Made by a program: the position numbers and the translations under genes
Notes under the pieces: generated by a model
Databases searched by the model: none
Told to the model about the DNA's origin: nothing
The model's input: the letters and a program-made list of their open reading frames with translations, nothing else
Assembly (NCBI RefSeq): GCF_015354335.1
Contig: NZ_JADKYR010000001.1
Span: 620,001-684,000 of the forward strand
From: Methylophilus sp. 13
GTDB taxonomy: Bacteria > Pseudomonadota > Gammaproteobacteria > Burkholderiales > Methylophilaceae
Length of the DNA stretch: 64,000 nucleotides
Direction: 5' to 3'
Part shown: in pieces, positions 10,856 to 20,193 of the stretch
Position numbering within the stretch: position 1 is the stretch's first letter
Layout: the number at the start of each line of letters is the position of its first letter

Positions 10856-12339
10856 TAACCGGCTTTCGGCACCGGTCTGGCGCTAAATAACGCGCCGCCT
10901 TGCGGTTTGTGGCCACCAGGCTGCCGCGCAGATTTTTGCTGGACTGCAGAATGACCAGATGCATTCGCCGGTTTTTTCTGGCCAGCGTGTTGTCCAGCGT
11001 TGCGCGGGTTGCTTGTCGCGGAATGGGCTTGGCCTTGTTTAGGCTGAGGCTGTCTGGGTTGGCCTGGTTTCTGACTACGCGATGCGTCACGGGGCGCCTG
11101 CGCTGATTTAGGCGCAGACCGTTGACCGCGAGGTTGATTGCGTGATGGTCGATCCGGCTCTTCGCTGTTTTTCTCGGGGGCGACAAAGCCCTCTACCGGC
11201 AGCTTGGGGATCTCGCGCTTGATCAGCTTCTCAATGTCTTTCAACAATTTGAGTTCCTCCCTATCCACCAGTGACACCGCCGCCCCGGTAGCGCCTGCAC
11301 GGCCAGTGCGGCCGATGCGGTGCACATAGTCTTCTGGCACGTTAGGCAGCTCAAAATTCACCACCTGCGGCAGCTGGTCAATATCCAGGCCACGTGCAGC
11401 AATATCGGTCGCCACCAGCGCGGTGATGCCGCCGGTTTTAAACTCAGCCAACGCCGCCGTACGCGCATTCTGGCTCTTGTTACCATGAATCGCCATCGCC
11501 GGAATACCGTCTTTCACCAGTTTTTCAGCCAGGCGGTTCGCGCCATGTTTGGTGCGCGTAAACACCAGCACCTGCTGCCATTGCTGCTGCTTGATCAAAA
11601 AGCTCACCATCTCACGCTTGTGCGCCTGTGGCACCATGTGCACGCTTTGCTCAATCAGGGCGTTTGAGGTGTTGCGCCGCGCCACCTCCACCAGGTCCGG
11701 GTTATTCAGCAGGCTGTCTGCCAGTTGTTTGATTTCATCAGAAAACGTCGCTGAAAACAGCAGGTTTTGCCGTTTTTTAGGCAGCAGGGCCAGCACTTTC
11801 TTAATGTCGTGAATAAAGCCCATATCCAGCATGCGGTCAGCTTCATCCAGCACCAGAATCTCAATGCCGGACAAATCCAGCGCCTTCTGGTTGGTGAGGT
11901 CGAGCAAGCGGCCCGGCGTCGCCACCATGATATCGAGTGGTTTTTTCAAGCAGCTGATTTGCGGATTAATGCCCACCCCGCCAAATACCACCATGCTTTT
12001 GAGTGGCAGATATTTACCGTAAGTGGTCACTGACTCGCCAATCTGCGCCGCCAGCTCACGTGTGGGCGACAGAATCAGGCAACGCGGCTTGCCCGCGGCG
12101 GTTTGTTTTAACGGGCTTTCAGACAAACGATGCAAAATCGGCAAGGTAAAGCCTGCGGTTTTGCCGGTCCCGGTTTGCGCCCCGGCCAGTAAATCGCCAC
12201 CGCGCAATACGTAAGGAATCGCCTGCGCCTGAATCGGCGTCGGTGAGGTATAGCCGGCATCGGCAATCGCGCGCAACACAGGCGCGCACAAATTTAAATC
12301 AGCAAACGTCGTGTTTGCGGGGGTAGTTTCTTGTGACAA
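10855..12339 (-). CDS. rhlE: DEAD-box ATP-dependent RNA helicase, RhlE type
   Basis: Unwinds RNA duplexes using ATP; RhlE-type enzymes act in ribosome maturation and RNA decay. The helicase core spans about residues 10-380: Q motif [10 protein letters not shown], Walker [13 protein letters not shown] box [16 protein letters not shown] motif, and [10 protein letters not shown] (motif VI). A long basic, Gln/Pro/Arg/Lys-rich low-complexity tail follows (about residues 390-494), typical of RhlE. No ATG fits the N-terminus; the first plausible start is a TTG at 12339, since the nearby upstream ATG frame stops within a few codons. It leads a two-gene unit with yaiI. Confidence 0.93.
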   Translation of the reverse strand: MSQETTPANTTFADLNLCAPVLRAIADAGYTSPTPIQAQAIPYVLRGGDLLAGAQTGTGKTAGFTLPILHRLSESPLKQTAAGKPRCLILSPTRELAAQIGESVTTYGKYLPLKSMVVFGGVGINPQISCLKKPLDIMVATPGRLLDLTNQKALDLSGIEILVLDEADRMLDMGFIHDIKKVLALLPKKRQNLLFSATFSDEIKQLADSLLNNPDLVEVARRNTSNALIEQSVHMVPQAHKREMVSFLIKQQQWQQVLVFTRTKHGANRLAEKLVKDGIPAMAIHGNKSQNARTAALAEFKTGGITALVATDIAARGLDIDQLPQVVNFELPNVPEDYVHRIGRTGRAGATGAAVSLVDREELKLLKDIEKLIKREIPKLPVEGFVAPEKNSEEPDRPSRNQPRGQRSAPKSAQAPRDASRSQKPGQPRQPQPKQGQAHSATSNPRNAGQHAGQKKPANASGHSAVQQKSARQPGGHKPQGGALFSARPVPKAG

Positions 12340-12580
12340 GGTTATTCAACTTTAATAGCGTGCATGACCTATCACAAACGGCAGGCATGCAACAAATTAT
12401 TGGGCGTTGGTCTGTTGCCGCAGCAACACCAATCTGGACAAACGAGGATTATATCGATGATTTATGACAAGGCCGCTGTGAGGATTGGTAGTTCACAGGG
12501 TAGCTACATTATACGTGGTTTATTAATTGCCCATACATTTAATTGTTTTGTGAGGAGCACTCCTCCGGCGCCCTTTATTC

Positions 12581-12602
12581 ATGATAGCGTATGCGCTATC
12601 AT
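12581..12602. promoter_or_regulatory. Palindromic operator before the first PIN/RHH toxin-antitoxin pair
   Basis: A perfect 9-bp inverted repeat (ATGATAGCG / CGCTATCAT, 4-bp spacer) ends 6 bp before the toxin start codon. This is the usual place for the autoregulatory site bound by a ribbon-helix-helix antitoxin. A second short palindrome, GAGGAG-CA-CTCCTC, lies at 12552-12565. The rest of the 12340-12580 gap shows no gene. Confidence 0.6.
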
Positions 12603-12608
12603 TGAAGC

Positions 12609-13055
12609 ATGACCTTCAACATTGTTCTGGATACCAATATCATGGTTGCAGCCTTGCAAAATGAAGGCAGTGTTGCCAGAGAGATTTTGCGGCTATGCCT
12701 GCAGGGTCAGATTCAACCACTGATAGGTGCTGCATTGTTTGCAGAATACGAAGATGTTTTAAATCGTGAACTTTTGTTTCAAGGCAGCAAACTCAATCAA
12801 CAAGAACGAGACATGGTTTTAAATGGTTTTTTGTCCGTGTGCAAATGGTCAGAGGTTTTTTATGCTTGGCGGCCGAATCTACCGGATGAAGCGGATAATC
12901 ATTTGATTGAACTGGCCATTGCTGGTCAAGCGGACTTTATTGTGACACGCAACCTGAAGGATCTCACCAGAGGGGAGCTGATTTTTAATCAACTGCAAAT
13001 TGTAGGTCCAGAGTATTTTTTAAAGATGATCAGACCCCCTAAGGAGTCAACATGA
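12609..13055 (+). CDS. PIN-domain toxin of a type II toxin-antitoxin system (COG1569 type)
   Basis: A predicted metal-dependent ribonuclease toxin. The protein opens with VLDTNIMVAAL, the PIN signature carrying the first catalytic Asp. It continues with a conserved FAEYEDVLNR and ends with DEADNHLIELAIAGQADFIVTRN, supplying the other acidic residues. 148 aa is normal for the family. The stop overlaps the next start as ATGA, so toxin and antitoxin are coupled, with the toxin first. A perfect palindrome sits just upstream. It is a different lineage from the VapC at 26281. Confidence 0.87.
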   Translation: MTFNIVLDTNIMVAALQNEGSVAREILRLCLQGQIQPLIGAALFAEYEDVLNRELLFQGSKLNQQERDMVLNGFLSVCKWSEVFYAWRPNLPDEADNHLIELAIAGQADFIVTRNLKDLTRGELIFNQLQIVGPEYFLKMIRPPKEST

Positions 13056-13261
13056 GCATATTGACGATTCGTTTGCCGGATGACAAACACGAAAGACTTA
13101 AATCCCTCGCCAAAGCGCATAAGGTCAGCGTCAACAAACTGGTGGATGAGTTGGCGACTGTCGCCCTTGCAAACTTTGATGCAAAAACACGCTTTGAAGC
13201 CAGAGCAAAGCAGGGGGATGCGAACACGGCACTGACATTACTTGATAAATTTGGCGATTAA
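13052..13261 (+). CDS. Ribbon-helix-helix antitoxin paired with the PIN toxin
   Basis: A 69-aa protein starting MSILTIRLPDDKHERLKSLA, a ribbon-helix-helix DNA-binding start (beta strand TIRLP, then helices around KVSVNKLVDELATVAL). The C-terminal part (residues 45-69) is charged and presumably wraps the toxin. It overlaps the toxin gene by 4 bp. It likely neutralises the toxin and represses the operon through the upstream palindrome; both roles are inferred from the family. Confidence 0.85.
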   Translation: MSILTIRLPDDKHERLKSLAKAHKVSVNKLVDELATVALANFDAKTRFEARAKQGDANTALTLLDKFGD

Positions 13262-13291
13262 TATTACGTTAACCTCGCTCATAACTCCTAG

Positions 13292-14200
13292 CTAATCGCC
13301 ATGGCTTTTGGTGGACGAGCGAAACGTCCACGCCACAAACCGGCTTTGTTTCTGGCCTTGCGCCATCTCCACCGTATTGACTGTCAGCGCCCCAGCTTTC
13401 TTGAGTTCACGCATCACCAGCGGCAAGTTGCTGGCTTTAGAGACCACCGTGGTAAACCACACGCACTGTTTGGCAAATAGCTTGCTCTCGCGAATCATGG
13501 TGGTTAAAAACGCGGCCTCACCACCCTCATACACCAACTCATTGGCCTGACCGCCAAAATTCAGCGCTTGCGGTGGCCGCTTTCCCAGCCCGCGCCATTT
13601 ACGCTGCGTGCCTGCCTGTGCCTCGGCCGCCGACGCATGAAAAGGCGGGTTGCACATGGTCAGCGTCCATTGCTCGCCCGGTAAGATCACGCCTTTAAAA
13701 ATCGCTGCCTCATTCGGCTGCTGACGCAGACTGATCTTTGGCTGCAAGCCATTGGCCTCAATCAATTGCTGCGCATTACGCAAGGCCTTGGCATCAATAT
13801 CCACGCCCAAGCACTGCCAGCCATAAGTCTGCGCTGCAATCAGTGGATAGACCAGATTCGCACCAGTGCCAATATCCAGCAAACGCACAGCCTGATCAAT
13901 CCCCTGCCCGGCCAATAAATCCGCCAGGTAATGCACATAATCAGCCCGGCCAGGAATAGGCGGACACAAGTATTGCTTGGGAATATCCCACACCGCCACG
14001 CCATAATAATGCTTGAGCAAGGCCTGATTTAAGGCCTTTACCGCCTGCGGGTTAGCAAAGTCTATCGAGTCCTCGCCATAGGCATTCGGGCGCACATACG
14101 CCGCCAAGGGCGGGTGCGCCTGCACCAGTAACGCAAAGTCATAGCCCTCGCGGTGCAGATTGCGTGGATGCAATACAGATGAAGAACTGACGGGCTTCAT
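13292..14200 (-). CDS. rlmF: 23S rRNA (adenine(1618)-N(6))-methyltransferase
   Basis: Methylates A1618 of 23S rRNA using S-adenosylmethionine. The 302-aa protein starts near LHPRNLHREGYDFALL, a block typical of RlmF. It has a SAM-binding motif LLDIGTGANLVYPLIA around residue 105 and the N6-adenine methyltransferase catalytic motif CNPPFHAS near residue 182. The neighbouring RKWRGLGK and LNFGGQANELVYEGGE segments also match the family. It is transcribed alone or with the upstream ycaO gene 37 bp away on the same strand. Confidence 0.95.
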   Translation of the reverse strand: MKPVSSSSVLHPRNLHREGYDFALLVQAHPPLAAYVRPNAYGEDSIDFANPQAVKALNQALLKHYYGVAVWDIPKQYLCPPIPGRADYVHYLADLLAGQGIDQAVRLLDIGTGANLVYPLIAAQTYGWQCLGVDIDAKALRNAQQLIEANGLQPKISLRQQPNEAAIFKGVILPGEQWTLTMCNPPFHASAAEAQAGTQRKWRGLGKRPPQALNFGGQANELVYEGGEAAFLTTMIRESKLFAKQCVWFTTVVSKASNLPLVMRELKKAGALTVNTVEMAQGQKQSRFVAWTFRSSTKSHGD

Positions 14201-14236
14201 GCCTAAGTCATCGCCAATGGCACTTGGTCAGCGCGC

Positions 14237-16435
14237 CTAAGCGGCCGCGGCCTTGGCGCGTGCGGCATGTAATTTCCGGTAGCTATCCAGCAGTCTATGG
14301 TGCCTGTCCAGCCCTTCCAGCTGCAAGTTGGTCGGTGTCAGGCCATAAAAACGCACACTTCCATCGACAGCGCCTAGCACCGCGTCAATACGGGCATCGC
14401 CAAACATGCGGCGGAAGTTCACTTCATAATCAGCCAGCTGCAGCTCGTCATCAAGCGTCACTTCGAGCACCGCATTCAGTGCCTGGTAAAACAAACCGCG
14501 CTCAAGGGTGTTGTCGTTGTACTGCAAAAATGCCCCTACCAGATCCTGCGCCTCTTCAAACTGCTGTAATGCCAGATTGATCAATAGTTTGAGTTCCAGC
14601 ACGGTGAGTTGGCCCCACACCGTGTTCTCGTCAAACTGGATGCCAATTAAAGTGGCAATATCGCCGTAATCATCCAGCTCGTTATTTTCCAGCCGTTCCA
14701 GCAAGGCTTGCAGGCTGTCATCGTCCAGCTGGTGCAAGTTCAGGATATCTTCGCGGAACAACAACGCCTTATTGGTGTTATCCCACACCAGGTCTTCCAC
14801 CGGATACACCTCGGAATAATCTGGCACCAGAATGCGGCAGGCCGTTGCGCCCAGCTGGTCATACACTGCCACATAGGCCTCTTTGCCCATCTCAGCCAAA
14901 ATGCCAAACAAGGTCGCGGCTTCTTCGGCGTTGGCATTGTCGCCATGGCCTGAAAAATCCCACTCCACAAACTCGTAGTCCGACTTAGCACTGAAAAAGC
15001 GCCATGACACCACACCGCTAGAGTCAATAAAATGCTCAACAAAGTTATTCGGCTCGGTCACCGCTTCGCTGACAAAGGTCGGCTGCGGCAAGTCATTCAG
15101 ACCTTCAAAACTGCGGCCCTGCAGCAACTCAGTAAGGCTGCGCTCGAGTGCGACTTCCAGCTTCGGGTGTGCGCCAAACGAAGCGAATACGCCGCCGGTG
15201 CGCGGGTTCATCAAGGTGACACACATCACCGGATATTGCCCGCCTAACGATGCATCTTTCACCAGTACCGGAAAACCCTGCGCCTCCAGCCCCGCAATGC
15301 CCGCCACAATGCCGGGATACTTGGCCAGCACCGCTGGCGGCACATCCGGCAATGCCATTTCACTTTCAATAATCTCGCGCTTCACCGCCCGCTCAAAAAT
15401 CTCGGACAAGCATTGCACCTGCGCCTCGGCCAGCGTATTGCCTGCACTCATGCCATTGCTGGCATACAGGTTTTCAACCAAGTTAGACGGGAAATACACC
15501 ACTTCGCCATCCGATTGCCGCACAAACGGCAGCGCGCAAATACCACGCTCACGATTGCCAGAGTTTGTATCAATTAAATGCGAGCCACGTAACTCGCCAT
15601 CGGGGTTGTAAATGGCCCGCGTGTAGTCATCCAGAATCTCTTTTGGCAGCGCATCTTTGCTCCCCGGCTTAAACCAGCGCTCGTTCGGGTAATGCACAAA
15701 GTCGGCATTGGCAATCTCTTCGCCCCAGTAAGACCCGGCATAAAAATGGTTGTTACTCAGCCGCTCAATATACTCACCCAGCGCCGAGGCCAGCGCACTT
15801 TCCTTGGTCGCACCTTTGCCGTTGGTAAAGCACATGGGCGAATGCGCATCGCGGATATGCAACGACCATACATTAGGCACAATATTGCGCCACGAAGCGA
15901 TCTCGATCTTGATACCCAGGCTCGCCAGCAAACCGGTCATATTGGCAATGGTTTGCTCCAGCGGCAAATCTTTGCCGGTGATATACGTCTGCGTCTCCGC
16001 CGCCGGGTTCACCGTCAGCAAGGCCTGCGCATCGGCATCCAGGCTGGCCACTTCTTCAATCACAAACTCAGGCCCGGTCTGCACTACTTTTTTCACCGTG
16101 CAACGGTCTATCGAGCGCAAAATGCCTATGCGGTCTTTTTCAGAGATATCCGCAGGCAACTCAATCTGTATCTTGAAAATCTGCTTGTAACGGTCTTCCG
16201 GGTCGACAATATTGTTATGCGACAAGCGGATGTTTTCGGTCGGAATATTGCGGGTGCTGCAATACAGCTTCACAAAATAAGCCGCACACAGTGCAGAAGA
16301 AGCCAGAAAGTAATCAAACGGCCCAGGCGCCGAGCCATCACCCTTGTAGCGGATAGGCTGGTCGGCAATCACCGTGAAGTCATCAAACTTGGCTTCAAGG
16401 CGGAGCTTATCGAGAAAATTGACTTTAACTTCCAT
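14237..16435 (-). CDS. ycaO: OsmC-YcaO fusion protein
   Basis: Residues about 1-140 form an OsmC-like domain (start MEVKVNFLDKLRLEAKFDDF, with ASSALCAAYFVKLYCSTRNI carrying two conserved cysteines). Residues about 150-570 form a YcaO ATP-dependent cyclodehydratase-type domain, recognisable from GKGATKESALASALGEYIER and SEIFERAVKREI. The rest is a helical TPR-like tail as in E. coli YcaO. YcaO enzymes activate amide backbones with ATP. This branch has been linked to ribosomal protein S12 beta-methylthiolation together with RimO in E. coli, but its exact role is unsettled. The OsmC-YcaO arrangement occurs in other proteobacteria. No RiPP precursor or partner dehydrogenase is adjacent, which argues against a peptide natural product cluster. 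732 aa. Confidence 0.9.
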   Translation of the reverse strand: MEVKVNFLDKLRLEAKFDDFTVIADQPIRYKGDGSAPGPFDYFLASSALCAAYFVKLYCSTRNIPTENIRLSHNNIVDPEDRYKQIFKIQIELPADISEKDRIGILRSIDRCTVKKVVQTGPEFVIEEVASLDADAQALLTVNPAAETQTYITGKDLPLEQTIANMTGLLASLGIKIEIASWRNIVPNVWSLHIRDAHSPMCFTNGKGATKESALASALGEYIERLSNNHFYAGSYWGEEIANADFVHYPNERWFKPGSKDALPKEILDDYTRAIYNPDGELRGSHLIDTNSGNRERGICALPFVRQSDGEVVYFPSNLVENLYASNGMSAGNTLAEAQVQCLSEIFERAVKREIIESEMALPDVPPAVLAKYPGIVAGIAGLEAQGFPVLVKDASLGGQYPVMCVTLMNPRTGGVFASFGAHPKLEVALERSLTELLQGRSFEGLNDLPQPTFVSEAVTEPNNFVEHFIDSSGVVSWRFFSAKSDYEFVEWDFSGHGDNANAEEAATLFGILAEMGKEAYVAVYDQLGATACRILVPDYSEVYPVEDLVWDNTNKALLFREDILNLHQLDDDSLQALLERLENNELDDYGDIATLIGIQFDENTVWGQLTVLELKLLINLALQQFEEAQDLVGAFLQYNDNTLERGLFYQALNAVLEVTLDDELQLADYEVNFRRMFGDARIDAVLGAVDGSVRFYGLTPTNLQLEGLDRHHRLLDSYRKLHAARAKAAAA

Positions 16436-16643
16436 GGGGAGGCTTCCGAGAATAACGTTTTAAGCGAAAACCGCTATTATCCCTCACAACATTCAGGCGA
16501 CCTAATTTAGCAGCGATGATTGAAGTAAGTGTGCATCCCCGTAAAACGGTCAGCAATTGCAGCTCGTAAAATGAAGTCAAAAACAATTAAGTTTGTGTGC
16601 TATTCTTTGACGGATAAAACGACATTCTTCAGGGGTTAACACC

Positions 16644-19230
16644 ATGGCTGCTGATGACAGAAAATTCATCATGCTGACTGATTATTTGCATGAGCCTGTC
16701 ATCCATTATGATCGTGATTGCCAGCGCACTTATCTCAATCCAGCCGCAATCAAACTGATTGGCGAACCGGCTAAAGACCTTCAAGGCAAAACACCCAGCT
16801 CGCTCAGACCCTCCTCCGTCGCTTTACAACACTACCAAGAAAAAATCCGCGGCGTCATAGAAACCGGCACAGATACCGAGTTTGATTTTTTTCTAGACCG
16901 GCTACCGGATGGCCCGAATGTCCACTCCAAGGTGCTCAGAATTCATGCCGTCCCCGAGTTGGATGGTGATAACAACGTGGTGGGTGCCCTTGCGATTGCG
17001 CATGACATCACGGCACTCAAGTTAAGTGAAAAACGTTTACGCGCACTGATTGAAAACCATCCCGACCATATTACCCGCTTTGACCAGCATGCCAGATACA
17101 GCTACGTCAGCCCTTCTTTCACAGCATTGTTTGGCATAGCGGAATCCACGCTGCTGGGTAAGACTCTGCTTGAATCTGATCTGATTGCCACGCCAGCAGA
17201 ACGCAAAAAAATTCACCACGCGATTTTGCAAACCCTAGAGCAAGAAACCGCTTGCACCATTGAGAGCCACTGGCCGCATGACCGCGTCATTGAGCTCCGT
17301 CTTGTGCAGGAAAAAGATGCCATCGGCGAGGTCTCGGGGGTGCTTTGCATCTTGCGTGATATCACCCAGCAAAAGCAGTCCGAAAAAGCAATGCTGACGC
17401 TCAATCGTTCACTGCGTTTGTTGAGTAGCTGTAACCAGATGCTCATTCATGCAGAAAACGAACAACACCTGCTCAACGACATTTGCCAGTTGGTGATTGA
17501 CTCTGGGGGCTATCCGCTGGCCTGGGTGGGTTATCCCAACTATGGCAGCTACCAACCCCTGCGCATTGCCGCAATGGCCGGTCAAAAGCTGACGAAGACG
17601 ATGGCGCTTGAGCAGCAAACCCCGGAAATCAGCCTGGCCGTAAAAGCCTTTCAAAGCGAGCGTGTAGAGATTATCCAGGACTATCCCAATGCAGCCCGCT
17701 TGACTAATTTGGGCGACCTCGCCAGCCAGGAAGGCCTGCTTTCATGCATCGCCTTGCCACTCAAAGTGGCAAAACAGACCATAGGCGTGATCACGATCTA
17801 CGCCTCCCGCACCTATGCATTTTCTGCTGAAGAAGTCACCCTGCTCGATGAACTCGCCAATGACCTGGCGTTTGGCATTCAGTCCCTGCGTATCCGTGCC
17901 GAACATCGGGACGCAGAAACAAAACTGGAATATCTGGCACACCATGACCCACTGACCGGCCTCCCTAACCGCCTGTTACTGCGCAAACGTTTTGAACAGT
18001 TTATCCATCAAGCCAATAAGCGCGAATACGGCCTCGCCATGCTGTTTCTTGATATGGACAACTTCAAAGAGATCAACGACAGCTTTGGTCATGCCATAGG
18101 CGATGCGCTGCTAAAAGAGGTGGTCAGGCGCCTTGAACGTATGCTGTCAGAGGCTTGCATGCTCAGCCGCGAGGGCGGTGACGAATTTGTGCTGCTGATC
18201 AATAACGCCCAAGCGCCAGATATCGTGACCCAAACCGCACAGCAAATTCTTAACGCCATGCAAGAGCCGTTTGAGGTCAGCGGTAATACACTGCATGCGT
18301 CTTTCAGCATTGGCATCAGCCTCTACCCAAGCGATGGCAAAGACTTTGAAACCCTACGCAAAAACGCCGATGCCGCCTTGTACCTGGCAAAAGATTGTGG
18401 CCGCAATACCTACCGCTTTTTTGTCACGCAGATGAATGCCGACGCACAAAAGCGCATGCGTATTCAAACAGACCTGCACACTGCACTTAAAAACAATGAG
18501 TTTTTACTGCACTACCAGCCACAAATACGCCTATCTGATGGCCGCATCAGTGGGATTGAAGCCTTAATCCGCTGGCAAAACGCCGATGGGCAGATGCTCC
18601 CGCCAAGCGAGTTCATTCCCATCGCAGAACAAAGCGGGATGATTATCCAGATGGGCCAGTGGGTGCTGCGGGAAGCCTGCCGGCAACTGGCTGCTTGGCA
18701 CCAGCAAGGGCAAACCCAGCTGGTGGTAGCGGTCAACTTATCCTCGCACCAGTTCCGGCATGGCAATATTGTAGAAACCATCAGCGCTGCACTACATGAT
18801 TTCAGCCTGCCCCCCGCAATGCCTGGAGCTCGAGCTGACTGAATCTATCCTGATCCAGGACACAGAATCCGTCATCAGCACCCTGCACACGCTAAAACAC
18901 ATCGGCGTAAAACTAGCCATTGATGACTTTGGCACCGGCTACTCCAGCCTGTCTTATCTTAAACGACTGTCCGTCGACAAACTCAAGATTGATAAATCCT
19001 TCATCCGAGACCTTCACAAAGACCAGGACAGTGCAGAAATTGTCCGTGCGATCATCCAACTTGGGCACATCCTGCAACTCACTGTGATTGCAGAAGGGGT
19101 AGAGACTGAGCAGCAACTGGCTTTTCTCACCGACAGTCATTGCGACGAAATACAGGGATATCTGTTTAGCCGCCCGGTCGCCGCAGAACACATACCAGAG
19201 ATACTTGCTCGAATAGGCATGACGGCCTAA
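16644..19230 (+). pseudogene. PAS-PAS-GAF-GGDEF-EAL cyclic-di-GMP enzyme, split by a +1 frameshift in the EAL domain
   Basis: Frame one (16644-18842) encodes two PAS domains (about residues 8-125 and 135-250), a GAF domain (about 265-420), a GGDEF domain with an intact SREGGDEF (about residue 510) and the start of an EAL domain with intact GIEALIRW (about residue 638). It then leaves the conserved path after DFSLPP and stops. Frame two continues the same EAL domain (QCLELELTES, IDDFGTGYSSL, KIDKSF, IAEGVET) to 19230. Removing one C from the six-C run at 18810-18815 restores one continuous protein of about 860 aa. As it stands, the diguanylate cyclase half could still be made but the phosphodiesterase half would be truncated. 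A sequencing error or a slippery/phase-variable tract cannot be excluded. Confidence 0.88.
18810..18815 (+). other. Six-C homopolymer at the frameshift point
   Basis: The reading frame of the EAL domain breaks exactly at this C6 run. With five Cs the protein reads through as LPPQCLELELTES, the expected family sequence. The tract is therefore the likely site of a one-base insertion, a slippage site or an assembly error. Confidence 0.8.
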
Positions 19231-19400
19231 GCCAGAGTCTTAATAGCGCAGCGTTGCGTTGACCAAGCGGAGCGCAATTCCTAACAACGACTTTTCCGCG
19301 TTAGGATAAATGGTACGCTGCTGATTACTTGAGCTTTTATAACACTCATCTTAAAACGCCACACTTTCAAAGCAACATCGCCGGTGATATCATAAAAAAA

Positions 19401-19820
19401 ATGAAAATTGTGCTAGACACTGATGTCATTATTGCAGGCATGCGCAGCCCATCTGGAGCCTCTGCCGAAATCATTCGTCGCGCAAGGCGTGGCGAACTGA
19501 CACTGATGGCTAGCGTCTCACTGTTTATGGAATACGAGGCCAAATGCACGCTGCCCATACATTACCAAGCGGCTGGTTTATCGGCACAAGAAGCTGAGAT
19601 TTTCATCAACACTTTGGCAAGTATTATCAGCCCGGTAAAAACACATTATTTATGGCGCCCACAATTACGTGATCCTGCAGACGAAATGGTGCTAGAAGCA
19701 GCAGTCAATGGTTGCGCAAAAGCATTGATCAGTTTTAATCAAAAGCACTTTGGCTTAACACCACAAAGATTTGGCATACAGCTACTATTGCCATCAGAGT
19801 TTTTAAGGAGTTTTAAATGA
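19401..19820 (+). CDS. PIN-domain toxin, second COG1569-type locus
   Basis: A 139-aa predicted PIN ribonuclease toxin. I start at ATG 19401 (MKIVLDTDVIIAGMR), which puts the PIN strand at the N-terminus; the open frame extends 24 codons upstream without similarity. Conserved acidic residues appear in VLDTDV, FMEYEAK and DPADEMVLEAAVNGCAKALISFN. It is related to but clearly different in sequence from the toxin at 12609. The gene ends ATGA-overlapped with its antitoxin, toxin first. The 170-bp gap before it contains no gene; a 6-bp inverted repeat (CCTAAC/GTTAGG) is visible there. Confidence 0.87.
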   Translation: MKIVLDTDVIIAGMRSPSGASAEIIRRARRGELTLMASVSLFMEYEAKCTLPIHYQAAGLSAQEAEIFINTLASIISPVKTHYLWRPQLRDPADEMVLEAAVNGCAKALISFNQKHFGLTPQRFGIQLLLPSEFLRSFK

Positions 19821-20071
19821 GCAAAGCATCCACATACCCCTTACGTTTACCACAATCACTCAAAGATGCGGTAGACGCAGCCAGCAAACGTGATGGCACC
19901 AGCATTAACCAATTTGTCGCCATGGCAGTGGCAGAAAAAATCAGCGCATTAGAAACCGCCGAGTTTTTTAGCGTGCGGCAACAACAGGCAGACTATGAAA
20001 AATTTGATGCCATTATGAATAGATCAGGTGGTCAAGCGCCGATTAAAGGCGATGTGATTGGTGAAGAATGA
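19817..20071 (+). CDS. Ribbon-helix-helix (HicB/Arc-like) antitoxin of the second PIN locus
   Basis: An 84-aa protein with an N-terminal ribbon-helix-helix fold: YPLRLPQSLKDAVDAAS (strand and helix one) and GTSINQFVAMAVAEKISAL (helix two). The tail from about residue 50 (ETAEFFSVRQQQADYEKFD) is the likely toxin-binding part. It overlaps the toxin gene by 4 bp. Its own stop is in turn overlapped as ATGA by a short open frame that runs into the neighbouring HXS island. Confidence 0.84.
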   Translation: MSKASTYPLRLPQSLKDAVDAASKRDGTSINQFVAMAVAEKISALETAEFFSVRQQQADYEKFDAIMNRSGGQAPIKGDVIGEE

Positions 20072-20193
20072 ATTTACTTAAGGTTTTGGCAAAAGACCAG
20101 ATTACTCATGAATTTGCTAAGCCGCCTAGTTTGCCCCGACATCACACACAAAGCCCCAGCGCCCTTCTTTTATATTCACGTATGGCCCAGTAA
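20068..20193 (+). CDS. Short open frame coupled to the antitoxin, possibly a truncated gene
   Basis: An ATG overlaps the antitoxin stop as ATGA and opens a 41-codon frame (MNLLKVLAKDQITHEFAK...) ending at 20193. Its second half lies antisense to the 3' end of the membrane protein gene at 20126. I do not recognise the product. It may be the start of a former third gene of the toxin-antitoxin operon cut off at the island boundary, or it may be fortuitous. Confidence 0.25.
   Translation: MNLLKVLAKDQITHEFAKPPSLPRHHTQSPSALLLYSRMAQ

Noticed and set aside
12364-12612. 82-codon frame between rhlE and the PIN toxin
   Set aside because: Runs through the toxin operator and has no coding character.
15692-16510. 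272-codon plus-strand frame antisense to the OsmC-YcaO gene
   Set aside because: Low-complexity Arg/His/Gln-rich shadow of a well-supported gene; no similarity seen.
19280-19305. CCTAAC...GTTAGG as a possible attC core pair
   Set aside because: Only 26 bp in total, far below the roughly 55-bp minimum for attC, and no stem structure between the arms.
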